Shown: positions 24,061 through 35,880 of the stretch, piece after piece
Layout: each line of letters starts with the position of its first letter
Position numbering within the stretch: the first letter of the stretch is position 1
Assembly: GCA_030544235.1 (NCBI GenBank)
Contig: CM060464.1
Location: 21,879,652-21,943,651 of the forward strand
Direction of reading: 5' to 3'
Length of the DNA: 64,000 bases
From: Lepturacanthus savala
Taxonomy: Eukaryota > Chordata > Actinopteri > Scombriformes > Trichiuridae
Notes under the pieces: model-generated
Seen by the model: only the letters and a program-made list of their open reading frames with translations
What the model was told of the DNA's origin: nothing
The model's database searches: none
Position numbers and translations under genes: made by a program

Positions 24061-24079
24061 CTTCTGTTAGTTACTTCCC

Positions 24080-24760
24080 AAGACAGTAGAAGAGGAAAAG
24101 AAAAAAAGGAGACTTGACGAGAAATGAGAGGAACAGTAGATGAGAATGGAAGGAGAGAGGCGAGAGGAGGACTGTAGTGCAGGGGGAGTTTTCTCCATTA
24201 TCCTGTAATTGCTCCATGGTAAAACTAATTCATTTTGTCACCTGGTGCTCCTGTGATGTATTGAATCCCCGCTACGCCCCTGAAGTGAACTGAACCACAT
24301 CTTAAAACTTGTAGCCGTCTCTTCAAGTGCCTTTAACCCACCTGCCCGTGTCGCCGTCCACACGGAGGGAGCTCGAGTTTCAAAATCAGCTCGCAAACGA
24401 ATACTTGTCTTAGGTTTAAGCTCCAGGTTAAAAAAGAGGAAGATCTGAGAGATGCGCAAAAAAAATTCAAGGGTATAGAAAGGAGGTGGAGGATTTGAGA
24501 AAGCTCAGAATAAGGAGGCAGGAGGAAAAAAAATGGAAGCCTAGGAAAAAGAGGAGAGACGGAAAGGGAGAAGAGGAGATATAGTGAATTGAGAGGGGAG
24601 GAGAGATTTAGAGACACGAGGACAGGAGAGAGGGGGAGAGGGATCCATAAATTGCGGGAAGGGATGACGAGGTGCCAGGAGGCCCTGGAAATATATGAGA
24701 GGGGAAGAGTGGCCTGAGAGGACAGCAGAATGAACAAGACAAGACGGAGTGGGGATGATA
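24080..24760. repeat. Purine-rich tract on the plus strand
   Basis: Two long blocks (24080-24185 and 24425-24760) are mostly A and G, with GAGGAGA-type motifs. The 134-codon minus-strand frame here encodes low-complexity Leu/Ser/Pro sequence and is a composition artefact. Confidence 0.7.
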
Positions 24761-25184
24761 TTGAAGAGCTATAAGCTGCATTACAGTGGATTTGAAATAT
24801 TGGAGATTCAGCCTGTTTTGCACCAGTTATTCTTACAGAGGTCTAGTTAACTGCTACTTTCTGTGAATCTTGCAAAAGCTGAAGAACCGACAGACGGACA
24901 CTTCACAGGCAGGTGTAAAGCGTTTCCTTAGGAGCGGCTGGGAAACACTTTACCTCAAAAAAATATTGTGTTTTATTTACCGCTTATGTTCTTGCAAAGG
25001 AATTTTCTGTAGCTTCGTAACTGTGCCGTTTGCAGAAGATTACATCTAGCTAATGTTTTAACCCATGTAACCCATTAAAAATATATGCATATAATTATAT
25101 TTAGATGAATCAATAAAAATCATTTTATGCATCTGTTTGTTTGTTTTTAATCTGCAGTCTGAGTGTGCACTAATGGCTATTTTG
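24761..25184. other. No gene seen
   Basis: AT-rich intron-like sequence without recognisable features. Confidence 0.5.
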
Positions 25185-25500
25185 ATAGTAATCAAAAATC
25201 AATTTAATCTATCAATTATTGAAACGCTTAATCAAGTACTTGTTTGGTTCAAAAAATGTTGATCATTGTTTACCAAAGCTGAAAATTCAACATAAAATAC
25301 CTTGTTTTTTGTCCAGACCAACAGTCCATAACCCAAAGATCTCCAGTTTACTGTTATACAAGACTGGAGAAACCAGAAAACAATCAGATTTCATAATCTG
25401 GATCCAGAGATTTAATTAATTATTAAAAATAATTGGCATTTAATGTAATAGTTGGCAACTAATCGATTAATCAACAAATCGTTGAAGCTCTATTTATCAC
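25185..25500 (+). mobile_element. ATTAATC/GGTTCATAAAAT repeat
   Basis: Shares TTGTTTGGTTCA, GACCAACAGTCCATAACCCA, AAGATCTCCAGTTTACTGTT and the end block GTAATAGTTGGCAACTAATC with 34545-34880. It matches a widespread teleost repeat that ends in ATTAATC-rich sequence. Confidence 0.75.
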
Positions 25501-26519
25501 AAATGAAAAGATGTGATCAACTCTAAATGGCTTTCAAGATAAGAAAGAAAGATAAGAAAACTCCACATATAATTATATCAGTTGAGTCACTAACAATCAT
25601 GTTATGTATCTTTTTTTCCATTTTGTAATCTGCTTTGAAGAAAATTTGGTGCAATTTGGTTTTATTCAAAGAATAAAAAACATTTTCTTAAAAAAATGGT
25701 TAAATTGATTAAATAAAAAAAAAAATAAATAAATAAGCTAAATCTGATCTTATCTGATAGTGGAATAAGATAATTACACCCAGTATTGGACTAATTGTAC
25801 CAAAAACAAGATATTCTCACTTATTAAGATTTCATTTTTTGCAGTGAGCAATTTGATCCAAGTGATTTCCTTCAGCACAATGTAGACATTTTAAACTTCT
25901 GTGAAACTGCAGCATATTCAATGTGATGCCAATGCTGAAAGGATCATCTTTTTTTTTTTTTTAATAAAAAAAAAAAATCTTGATCAGTGGCATGTTGGCA
26001 GTTGCACAAATGCGTTCAGCCTGGGTGGATAATTGCATATTAAACATCTGAAAAACAGAACGTGGGTTGACATTTAAAGTGTAACTGAAGGGTTGTGAAT
26101 CAGAATGTCCCTTAAAAAGTCCGGGGCCTTCCGGAGGCCACTTAGTTTGGAATTTTTGAAATCAGTCCAGTAAATGACTTGAAAAACAGTGCAAATGCAA
26201 CGGCAAACGCATCAAAAAGTGGATGATTTTGTAGCGAAGAGCCCAGGCAAATGAATGGCAGGCTGAAGTCTGAGTTTTTCGTCATGTGTTTTAATTTCAT
26301 TCAAGTCAAATTTATTTTTGAGGTGCGTTCACCACAATAAGTCGACTGTATTACAGCAGGGAATGTTAATAAACTCCATTTGAAAACCTCTAACCAGAGA
26401 AGAATGTTGGATTCTTTGTTGTTGATTTGTAATAAATTGCTCAACTCTCACTGAGGATGTGGCTATGTGGGATTTTAGACACATAGTGTAGATTAACTGG
26501 TCTTTTGGTGAATTTTTCT
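25501..26519. other. No gene seen; T/A hairpin at 25949-25977
   Basis: AT-rich. A run of 14 T is followed after a 3-base gap by 12 A (25949-25977), which can fold back. The sequence becomes more complex after about 26080. Confidence 0.5.
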
Positions 26520-26720
26520 CGGCTCTTCAGCTTGAGGGAGCACAGCCTGATTAATTGGCAAACAATTATCTTGACTGAGATTGTGCTGGCGATTGATGGA
26601 AGACGCCATTAACACTGAAGGTAATTGGTTTGGACTTACAATTCATGCCCAGGGGAAACAAGCGTATCCGTGCCAAATTTTATGTTAATCAAATTTATGT
26701 CACACCATCGTGACATTTCA
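26520..26720. other. Candidate conserved noncoding element
   Basis: Complex, repeat-free sequence rich in homeodomain-like sites: CTGATTAATTGG, AACAATTATC, GGTAATTGG and GTTAATCAAATTTATG. This density resembles fish developmental enhancers. Conservation cannot be judged from one sequence. Confidence 0.2.
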
Positions 26721-28117
26721 CTCAAAGCCGTCTCCAACTAGAGTCGGAGTCGGTGGATCACCGAACGCTTCAGGGTTCACCGTATTTGTACTTTTAAGTC
26801 GCGGTAATGCATCCAGTAGCTGTCAACATATTTCACAAAGAGGTTACGTAAAAGGAGAGATGAAGGAAAAGTCAGGAGATCATTAATATCAGTGGTTTCC
26901 ACCCACAAATGTCAAGGTAATGTACATTTTTTTTTTATAAATGTATAAAAATGTCATGGAAATCCAACCAATAGTTGATGTATCTCAGCTGCACTGTTTG
27001 AAAAATATAGCTGGGTTTTTTTGTCAGCAATATTGAGGGGGAAAGGCCTTGTTTGAAAAATACAATTGGAATTTGACAGTGGACTGGAGAAAACTTTAAA
27101 ACTGTTGCACTATAAAAATATTGATTGAGATGATTTTGAAAATTAAATGGTGAAATTGCAACTTTTTCCTGTTTTCAGAATGAAAAATAATGGAGAATCG
27201 GGTGTCAATGGTACCTACTACTACTATTAGAATGAGAAAGAAATACAACTATAGTAATGCACATTGTTTTGGTGCTTCACATCTTTGTGGAGGTCAAACT
27301 CTGATTGGAGCCCTGCGGCTGATAAGGATTCAGTCATAGTCAGCAGGGCGGACGCCTGCTGACATGAAGGTTTGAACCAAGATTGTCCAAGTTGAAGGAT
27401 GGTGTTCTCCTCACAGGATGACATTAAATATCTGTGTGACCTCTGACTTGAATTTTATTGACTTGACCTGGCCAAAATGGAAGGATTTAGGAGGCAGACT
27501 GAGAGTTTTCATACCAAAAGAAGAGTGATTTATTTTTACAGGTGCCTCCAAAAATGTGCAGTCCACAATAAAAATGTCTTTAAAAAAATGGAAAATCTGG
27601 AAAAACATTGAACTCAACTTCAGTGAAAATAATTAAACTCAATTTAAAGAAAAAAAACTAACGCACATGCTGCTGCTCACAAGGCATCATCACTGACTGA
27701 GGCCCAACAATCAACTGAACTGAACCCTCTTCTCCTGCTGCTGGGAGCTTATGACAGGAAGCCACCTGGACTCCACCACAAAGTAACTTCTGCTACTTAA
27801 AAGTTAATAGATGTTAGCTGAATCCACACACCTCTTTCAGCCAGCTATGAACTGCAAGCATTTTTTGGGAGGTGGGGGGATGGAATCAATCACCACATAA
27901 GAGATAATGATTGGCTAACGAGCCATTTTTCACATTGAACCAACCTTAGCCAGAGTTCGGTCTGATGAATTATTCTTTGCATGCCATACCAGTTGCAGAG
28001 AAGTAATTGATGACTGAGCAAATGTTACATGAAGAAAATACAGAACAATCTGAGGAAAAGCTGGTGTTTTCTAATTGGTGGTAGGAGCACATCTTCCAAC
28101 TTAGTATGGTCCCAGCT
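26721..28117. other. No gene seen
   Basis: Intron-like sequence with no recognisable repeat or exon. Confidence 0.5.
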
Positions 28118-28160
28118 CAAGGTCTTGAACCTGAGACCTTCTTGCTGTGAGGCAACAGAG
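28118..28160 (-). mobile_element. SINE head fragment
   Basis: GGTCTTGAACCTGAGACCTT followed by CTTGCTGTGAGGCAACAG is the B-box and head block of the tRNA-headed SINE. The rest is missing. Confidence 0.65.
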
Positions 28161-28200
28161 ATACCCTCCTTGTAACTAGTTACTTCCAGAATAGAGTAAT

Positions 28201-28620
28201 TGTCACAGTTCATGGCTGGACCCCAAAGGCATAGAAGTTCAGGGGAGAGTGTTATTTATTGCTAACATCAGCAAGTGAAATAGGGGCTTGACGAGGAGAT
28301 CGGGATCTGGGGTGTAGTACGGAGATTGTGCATTGGGAAGCCAGGAGATGGGGCTGGAGCAGACTCTGGATTCTGTGGAAGGAGTGTGGGGAAAGGAGTA
28401 GGAGCAGGCAGCAAGGAAGCAGGCGGAACTGGAGTGATGAGAGGAAAAGCCACCAAGAGAGCAAAGGAACAAACAATAAGCAGAAATCATAGGGCACGTA
28501 CTTGAAGAGTCAAGCATTACCGTCTGAGTGTGCGGAACTGTCTGGCATCAAGTGGAAGGAGAGCCGGGGATTATATACTGAAGTTGATGAGCTGAATTGC
28601 CAACAGGTGTGACACGGACC
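28201..28620 (-). mobile_element. Solo LTR of a retrotransposon (Gypsy-like)
   Basis: Read on the minus strand, a TATA box (TATATAA, 28571-28577) is followed about 315 bp later by an AATAAA signal (28255-28260). The element then ends with GGGGTCCAGCCATG...TGTGACA at 28201. This order (TATA, polyadenylation signal, ...CA end) is that of an LTR, and the end resembles vertebrate Gypsy-type LTRs. The 5' end is uncertain and may extend to 28776. No internal gag or pol sequence lies next to it, so it is probably a solo LTR. Confidence 0.6.
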
Positions 28621-28642
28621 TATCTGAAATGGAGACACAGGA

Positions 28643-28662
28643 GGGGGGGGGGGGGGGGGGGG
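28643..28662. repeat. Poly-G run
   Basis: 20 consecutive G, within or next to the upstream part of the LTR. It could form G-quadruplex structure, and its length may be an assembly or sequencing estimate. Confidence 0.85.
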
Positions 28663-28776
28663 ACTCAGGGAGAGACAGGACAGACAGGGACTCAGGGAGT
28701 CAAGCTCAACTAATCACAAAAGAAATTGTTAAACTCTAATTTAACCCCTCAAATTCCCCCTATGATATGGCAGGGC

Positions 28777-29084
28777 ATTGGTCTGGCCCAATTGGCTTCA
28801 TCCTCCATTTAAGGGTTGTATCCTGTCTGATATGTAATTTACAGAAACAAAGAGTTAATCATAAAAAAGCCAAATATAGGTATGTATAAAGAATGAACTA
28901 TTGTGTTAAAACTGCTAAATGAAAACTATGAATGTTGTCATCTGGTCATATTTCCTTGTTTTTTGTACTTAGACCATGGTGAGAAGTGGTGTTTTATTTT
29001 GAAAATTGACCGGATGCTTTATGCCTTTGCCCCTATCTGACCTCTGTCTGAAACTGAAGCATTGACTAGAGCGACCGCAAGCCG
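28777..29084. other. No gene seen
   Basis: AT-rich spacer upstream of the CpG-rich patch. Confidence 0.5.
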
Positions 29085-29375
29085 CCTCCAGCAGCACCGT
29101 GGCGTGCGGCCTTTGGAGTCGAGCCATAAGCCTCCATTTAGACGACACGCATTTGGTTGACGTCGCCGGGCTCTGCTCATTAAGTATTTTTCTTCAAGCG
29201 GGGGCTGTCGTTTGGGGGAGCGTGGCTACAAAGTTCAGCATTCCTCACGGCGGCCCTGACAGGCTCCAGCGTCCCTCGCAGCATTCGTCATCCCGCTGGT
29301 TACGGTGTCTGGTCTGTAGACATTAACTGTCCTTGTATTAGACGTTCCAGTCGCGGGTCTCTCGCGCGGTGTCGT
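29085..29375. other. CpG-rich patch of unknown role
   Basis: An isolated block with many CpGs (GTGGCGTGCGGCC, GACGTCGCCGGG, CACGGCGGCCC, GTCGCGGGTCTCTCGCGCGG) in otherwise AT-rich sequence. A 75-codon plus-strand frame (29099-29326) crosses it but resembles no family. It could be an alternative promoter, a conserved exon or an enhancer. Confidence 0.35.
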
Positions 29376-30108
29376 CACTTGACAAAGGAGGCAATATGCT
29401 TTGATGAGACTGGATCCCAGAGTGAGACAACGTTTTTCTTCTTGGTAAGGGATAAGTTGAAGAAACCTTGGCAACAGAGCAACATCAGTAGTATTTTATC
29501 TTGCTGCCGGCTTTTTCCAAATGCCATTTCTATTTTTCTTTCTTTTTTTTTTAAGATGGAAAATAAACTCTCTTGCATTTAAAGCGCCCCCCGATCTCTC
29601 TAAATAAGCCTCTAGAAAAGACCTTACAGTCGGTGGCCAGCACAATGGAGATTGTGTTTGTCACAGTGTTGTCTAATCTGTTTATGTTTCATGTAAAAGA
29701 ATAAAAAAATACAGATGTAAAACCTGAAAAGTAGATATTAGCAAGCACAATTTGGCAATCTTGTTTCACGGTACGTAAATGACATCATTTTAAAACCCCA
29801 GGAGATCACTTTTGAGGGATTCTAATCAACTTAAATGAGGAAACAGCTCTCGGAGACATTTGCTTTAAAAAAAGCTGAGACATTATGATTGTCGTCATAT
29901 GTGTTACATCATTCTCCTCCTCCTTCTAAAAATAGGATCATGGTTAAGTCGGGTTACAGCAGTGATAGAAAGAGAGAGCGTGACTGTGTGTGTGTGTGTC
30001 TACATGACTTCATTAATCTGTAATGTGTGTGTAAATGGAGAAAGGGCTTTTGGGGTTAAGCATAGCTAGTTCATCAATTACAATAATAGATGCAATGTTT
30101 GTTGACCG
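29376..30108. other. No gene seen
   Basis: Contains a T-rich stretch near 29535 and a short TG array at 29983-29999. Confidence 0.5.
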
Positions 30109-30133
30109 TGTGCGTGTGTGTGTGTGTGTGTGT
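30109..30133. repeat. (TG)n microsatellite
   Basis: Short TG array with one TGCG. Confidence 0.9.
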
Positions 30134-30301
30134 TTGGTGGGTTGGCGCAGAGGGTGTTAGTGGGAGTGCTGAGGGTGGGGAATTGAATGCCTCCATTAAA
30201 CAGAGACACACATCAGTAGTGATGGGAGCAGGGACGGTCCTGTGCCTTTAAGGAACACATCACAGCCCAGCTAATCTGGACTCAACGGAGTGTGTGTGCA
30301 T

Positions 30302-30302
<1 letters not shown>

Positions 30303-30361
<59 letters not shown>
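30303..30361. repeat. (CA)n microsatellite
   Basis: 59-bp pure CA array, preceded by GTGTGTGTGCATG. The junction GTGTGTGTGCATGCACACAC forms a palindrome. Confidence 0.95.
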
Positions 30362-30365
<4 letters not shown>

Positions 30366-31733
30366 GTAAAGTCATGAGGTTGTTTGTTCGTTTAACCGCA
30401 TATTATTTTGTAATTTGAAGATCCCAGAATTTAAATATTGAGATGCTGTACAGGCAACATCTTGTAGTCTTAAGAATAAATATAAATGACCCATTACGTT
30501 TATGTTCAGTAATGACCTTAATCTTCTTACTGTATAATGCCATGATAAGCCTTGTCAATTAATCCCACAAATAGAGTTATTAATGTTGGTTTCGTGGTCC
30601 CAAATTTGAAGAGTTACTTCACAAAAAGGCCTCTTTTTTGAGTTACATGTACTCACCTTATCATACTATCAATAAATCCTGGTTTCACCAGTGTAGTTGA
30701 TATCACAGAAGTTCTCTTCCTCTTTGTTTTTTTCCACAGAAAATACAATAATTCTCTTTGGGGAAAAAAAAATCTTTGATGAATCCTGGTACACCAGGTC
30801 CTGAAACTGACCCTTCCATCCCTAGCGGAATGAATGCAGAAATCCCCTGAAGGGAATGCGGACAGTATAAAAGTGTCACTTGCAAATACACTGAGAGATT
30901 GTGAGTAGTAACTATTCATATCCCCTAGTCTGTCATGCTCCATTGTTTCAGATGGAGACTCTCCTACCAAGTAAAACAGCAAACGTTAAATGCCAGTAAC
31001 TCAAAAATGACATTGGCAAAAGTTTGGACACACATTTCTGTTTAAAGAAGGTGTCTCCAAATATTTGCCTAGTACCATGTGACATTAAATTTCCTCCAGT
31101 GGTGTGCATATCAATACTGACGACACAAGATACTTATGTTCTAGAATTGATTCTCAAATTAAAATATTGCTTGTCTAGAAATTTGAGATGAATTTGTAGT
31201 TTATCTTTAATGAGAACACAAAGTAAATATACTACTGGGATCTGGTGTAAATGATGTCCAGTTGGTAGGAATTACTTATTCTTCTGCCTGTCAGAGTCCG
31301 ATGTGTGTCACTCAGGCCAATGGAAACGATGGTTCAACTCAAACACAGTCATGTGTGGAGCTATTGAAGCTCCACAAACAGCAACAATGCAGTATATGAT
31401 GTGTATGGGAAGACTGTTGTATTCATTTCTGAAGCTATAATTTGAAATGCACATACTTTTTATTTAGAGTTTTCCAAACACATTATGTTTTGTACAAAGT
31501 ATTGGATCAGTATTGTCAACAACAGCCTGAATTTTAATTGGTATTGCATCGGGAAATAAAATCTGTGGTAGCTCACATCCTCATTTGGAGGATATAATTC
31601 ACCCAGTTATTGAAAAACAAAAACTTAGGTGTGATCAGTAGGCAAAATGAAGAAGGATACTATCCCCTTACTATCCCCAAAATGACTAAAATACATTCCC
31701 TAGTAGCAGAGAGATTGCAGAGGGGTTGTTTAA
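30362..31733. other. No gene seen
   Basis: Intron-like sequence. A 109-codon minus-strand open frame (30653-30982) has no recognisable domain. Confidence 0.5.
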
Positions 31734-32047
31734 GGTGCTTTCAAACCAAATCCAGGTCGATTTGAACCAAATGTACTTAGTTCAGTTCATTTTCATTGGT
31801 ATGAAAGCATCAGTCACATTCACATTCAAGGTGACTGAGACCTCCAAAAAGAGGTGATCTCAACTCCACATGAAATGACAAATTTTGGACCCTAGTTCCC
31901 ATTCTCACCAGAGGGACCGCACCAAACAAACTATTCCAGATGCCATGGGAGGGGATACTAATTATTTAATTTCCAGTTTTTTTGAAGACAAACATTGATG
32001 AACCGTCATTCAGACCAATTTTGGTTCCTTTGCATGTGTGAAAGCCA
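31734..32047. mobile_element. PIF/Harbinger-type MITE
   Basis: The left end GGTGCTTTCAAACCAAATCC and the right end TTCCTTTGCATGTGTGAAAG are imperfect inverted repeats. TAA flanks both sides (31731-31733 and 32048-32050), matching the 3-bp TWA target of Harbinger elements. The 314-bp interior has no coding capacity. Confidence 0.65.
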
Positions 32048-32091
32048 TAACCACACTGGAGTCTATATGCGGCACAGTAAAAATAATTGAA

Positions 32092-32428
32092 CTAGTCTTG
32101 TGAATGTGCTCTTAGTTGAACATTTTCAGTGTCTTTTTTCATACGTTCCCAGTGAGGAGCAAGCATTTTTAGGAGCTTGTTGGTAATTTCTGAATTTTTG
32201 AGAAAGGCACTGGTGTTGTCATTGTTGTTCCTTTTCAGGTGACCAATCATTTTGATCATCAAATTGTGCAGCAAATTTTCTGAGTTTTTTATAATGGAAA
32301 TAACTGCATCAAGTGGAATTGTTAAAAATGAAATGTCACAGTCATAGTTAAGGCATCCTGCAACAAATAGCGATCTGCGATCGTTCCTTAACCCTACCCT
32401 GTGAATATTGTCATAGCCATGATGATGT
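32092..32428 (-). other. Unassigned open frame next to a SINE
   Basis: About 112 codons are open on the minus strand, up to the SINE at 32433. The inferred peptide has ordinary composition (for example NLLHNLMIKMIGHLKRNNN). The longest ATG- or TTG-initiated part is 60 codons (32092-32274). I recognise no family. In a 64-kb AT-rich window several such frames are expected by chance. Confidence 0.15.
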
Positions 32429-32432
32429 AAGT

Positions 32433-32802
32433 CAGTCAGTCATTTTCTATACCTGCTTATTCCGCATTAGGGTCGCAGGGGTCTGCTGGAGCCAATCCCA
32501 GCATGTTATGGCGAGAGGCAGGGATACACCCCAGATGGTCGCCAGCCAATCGTGGGGCACACACACCATTCACTCACACCTACGGCCGATTTAGAGTCGC
32601 TAATTAACCAGAGCATGTTTTTGGACTGTGGGAGGAAGCCGGAGTACCCGGTGAAAACCCACGCAGACACGGGGAGAACATGCAAACTCCACCAGAAAAG
32701 TTCCACACAGAAAAGTCCCAGACCCAGGACCAAGGAGGTGTTGAACCTCTGACCTTCTTACTATGAGGCAAGAGCGCTAACCCCTGCTCCACGGTGTCGC
32801 CC
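32433..32802 (-). mobile_element. tRNA-headed SINE, full-length with TSD
   Basis: The longest copy (370 bp). On the minus strand the head begins GGCGACACCGTGGAGCAGGG and the tail is TATAGAAAATGACTGACTG. The 11-bp duplication ATGATGTAAGT is perfect at 32422-32432 and 32803-32813. A small internal duplication (CCACCAGAAAAGTTCCACAC) lies at about 32689-32708. Confidence 0.9.
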
Positions 32803-32813
32803 ATGATGTAAGT

Positions 32814-34544
32814 TACCTTTATAAAAAAGTAGTAATTTAAACACACTTTAACTTTAAATTATGATTTTAACCCAAACCAGGATCTTTTGTAATTGTCACC
32901 AGAAGTTAACCACAGTGTTGTCACGTAATAAAACATTACTGATAAACAGTGAATTGTAAGACAAAACTTAGGGACATTCAATTCAACAACCCTTCAGGAA
33001 AACCTTTCTAGTTTATCCTTCTCAGTTTTTATTGCCACTGTATTTCATTTGATTTGTTGATTCAACTCTATGGAGGGTTAGTATTTTACTGACAACTCAA
33101 TCTACTCCTGTCTCAACGAAATGAGAGAACAACCCAAACTCAGAGAGAGATCCAACTTTCCGGACTTGTGTAGATATATCAACCTTCATTTTTAAGCCAG
33201 TTCCATCCTTTGGACTTTTATTTTAATGAGGCCAAACCAACATTGTCTATGTTTTGGTTTCATTTACTGTATGAAATCTGGGTTCAGATACTGTATGTAC
33301 CTTATAGGCATATTATGATTTGAGTCATTTATAGTCCCCCTTTTCTCCCTTTTATCTTTCTTCTCACTCAATAATGGCCGCCCATTTAACATTTTCACAC
33401 AGCTGTCAAGTAGCATTCCTCCGGTGCTCCCGTTCTCGGCCTCTGCCATCACTTCTCTCCGTCTCTCTGGACCGCTTCTCTGTCAATCCCTCCGTGATGT
33501 TTTCTGTGTGACACTCCTCCCCTATATCACTGTTGCTTTTAGTGGCGTCCCCGCGTTGTCAAGTCTCTCGGTTCGGCTTGATTTGTGTGTTAAAAACAGC
33601 CCCGAAAAATCACTTTGAGTGCGTGTGGAATAGCATAAAACACACAGACGGAGTAGAACAATAAGCTGTAAGCTCCACTTCTGTCTCCCTTATGTACTCG
33701 CCCCCTCCTCCTCACTGTGACTCTCCCACTCACCCTTCAGCACATCTACCAGTGTCTGTAGCCTATCCTTAGTTGACTTAACACGGTCTGACAGGCCAGT
33801 CCCTATGGATTCTGATCAAATAGAGCAATAGTGTACGCAGCAGCAACAGTGCAGCCCCAGCCTGCTAAAACAGCAGCCATAATATGGCAAAGATCAGTGT
33901 CTCTGCTTTGTTACTCAGAAAAACAATTTAACTGTTTAGGTTCTTTTAGGTTCTTAAAGACCATAGATGCAGATTCTTGAACAGATTAGGACATTAAAGA
34001 AAAGGTGCAACGACATATTTTCAGATCTGGATTTGCTGGACCTTTATTCCCGCTTTTTTTATTTTGTAAAATGATCATTTCGTAGTTGCTTCATAGGATT
34101 TTCCTGCCTTTAAGGCAGCTTGCTATTGTTGAATTCATTTGAGAGAGATGAATAATAAACATGCATACACTTAGTAAAAGATAAGCTGTTGTGCTACAAT
34201 GCGACGCTGTAACTTGTACATATAAATGAATGTCTGATCCATTCAAACAAGTTCACACAATGCTGATTAAGCCTGTCACCCCTGGGTAAATCTGTGTTTC
34301 ACAGTTTTTGTTATGCATCGAAGTATGTATCCACCATATTGCAGCCGCAACAGTGGAGCCTATTAAGTAAACGGATGTGGACACGGTTGGTGTAATTACG
34401 GTCACTGACAGAAGGGGGAGAAAAATGTCCTACGCTACAGCTTTAAGTAAATGGTGCAGTTAAGGATTTCTTCATTTTTAACTAAAAACTGTCTGCTGAG
34501 ATTTCATTGAAAGGCCATGGTCCCAGAAAAAAAGAAAACTATTT
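32814..34544. other. No gene seen
   Basis: A GC-richer stretch lies at about 33415-33740, with short frames on both strands but no exon signature. The rest is ordinary intron-like sequence. Confidence 0.45.
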
Positions 34545-34880
34545 GAGAAGATAAACAATGGTGCAAATGTATGATAGTCAATAAATCTATTGAAGGAAAC
34601 AATTAATTGATGGTTGTTTGGTTCATAAAATACTGTAAAATGCGGTTCATTAAGCTGAATGCTGAAAATGCAACCTAGAGTCATGCAACTCAACAGTCCA
34701 CAATCCAAAGATCATAAGTTTACTATAAGAGAAGACTAAGGTAACCAGAAAATAATGTGATTTGAGAAGCTGGAACCAGAGAATTTGGAGATTTTCTTCT
34801 TAAAAATGACTCAAATTGATTAGCTGATTATCAAATTTGCTGATGTAATAGTTGGCAAGTAATTGATTAACACAAATTGA
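34545..34880 (+). mobile_element. ATTAATC/GGTTCATAAAAT repeat
   Basis: Second plus-strand copy of the family at 25185. Shared blocks are GTTTGGTTCATAAAATACTG, CAACAGTCCACAATCCAAAG, TTTGAGAAGCTGGAACCAGA and TGTAATAGTTGGCAAGTAAT. Confidence 0.75.
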
Positions 34881-35439
34881 ACAACATTTCTAAAAGTAAA
34901 TTTGGAAAACATTAGTAGCTCATGATTTTGTAAAAAAAAAAAAACTGGTAAAAAAAAAAAAATGTCCTTATATCAGACCTCCTCCTCCTTTTCCATCTTG
35001 TACAGCGATAGTTATCAACCTGCTGCTCATTATCTGCTGCGTACACAGCACCACAGAGACACTGTGTGTCGGGGGTAATTACATTTGCCTTAAAAGATTC
35101 AGTGGTTTTATGAGCTCATAATTCTTTAGGGAGTAAAAAAGACACTGTGAAGAAAAAAGAGCATCCTGTCCCTCTTGGCGGCTTTGTTGTGTCTATGATT
35201 TACATCATAGTGTTTTTTTCAAAATAAAAGTCCTCTGCTTCTTTCGCGTTTTTATTGGGGGGGCACTTATGGTCAGGATAAGAGGATTTTCATAACTCAG
35301 ATGTCCAAGTGTCCCTGAATGCAACAACAGGAAGTTTTCAAATTGTACTCTCTATGGCATATGGTTTGGAAAAGCTGTCAGAACTTCTCAGTTTGGTGAT
35401 GGGATAAGGCAGATGGAGATGTTTGACATGATTTGGATC
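34881..35439. other. No gene seen
   Basis: Two A runs at 34930-34963, then complex sequence at 34990-35130 with GGTAATTACATTTGCC. Possible regulatory sequence, nothing definite. Confidence 0.45.
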
Positions 35440-35880
35440 AGTCAGTTTTTGTCAAGTAAGGCTCAAGTCTTGGCTTAAAAGTTCTAAGACAATGCTCAAG
35501 TCAAGACCAAAAAATCCCAAATTAAGTCCTAAACTTTCTTGTTCAAGTTATAAACAAGTTATTTTTTCTGTACCAACAAATGCTTTCCCACTAGCCTGAT
35601 CCAGAATCCTTTACTCATTTACTCTGCATGGAACTCCAGCATGAACATCATTTTTTTTTTTTTTTTGGGCTTGTGCATTTGCAGCAAACACACACTCTAA
35701 AAGTGTCACGTTCCCACAGCTCCAGTCATCAACATTACATGCTGCTGCCTTGAAACGAAAATACCACAACCAAAACCGCATCTATCAGGACTACAAATGA
35801 AAACAACCTTCTTTTTCCAACGCAGTGTAACAAATCACAAGTTTAACCCTGCAGTCATTTAACGGTGATAAACAAAACTG
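35440..35880. mobile_element. CAAGTC-rich dispersed repeat
   Basis: Begins with irregular CAAGTC/CTCAAGTC repeats (35450-35560). It continues with CACGTTCCCACAGCTCCAGT, ATGCTGCTGCCTTGAAACGA and TAACGGTGATAAACAAAACT. I recall this combination as a common teleost repeat. A 15-base T run lies at 35651-35665. Borders are not defined. Confidence 0.4.

Noticed and set aside
24333..24737. 134-codon minus-strand frame
   Set aside because: Antisense of a purine-rich tract, giving Leu/Ser/Pro/Phe low complexity.
32092..32428. Minus-strand open frame considered as a terminal exon of a gene
   Set aside because: Plausible peptide, but no recognised family and no good acceptor site. Frames of this length are expected by chance in a window this size, so it is kept only as a low-confidence note.
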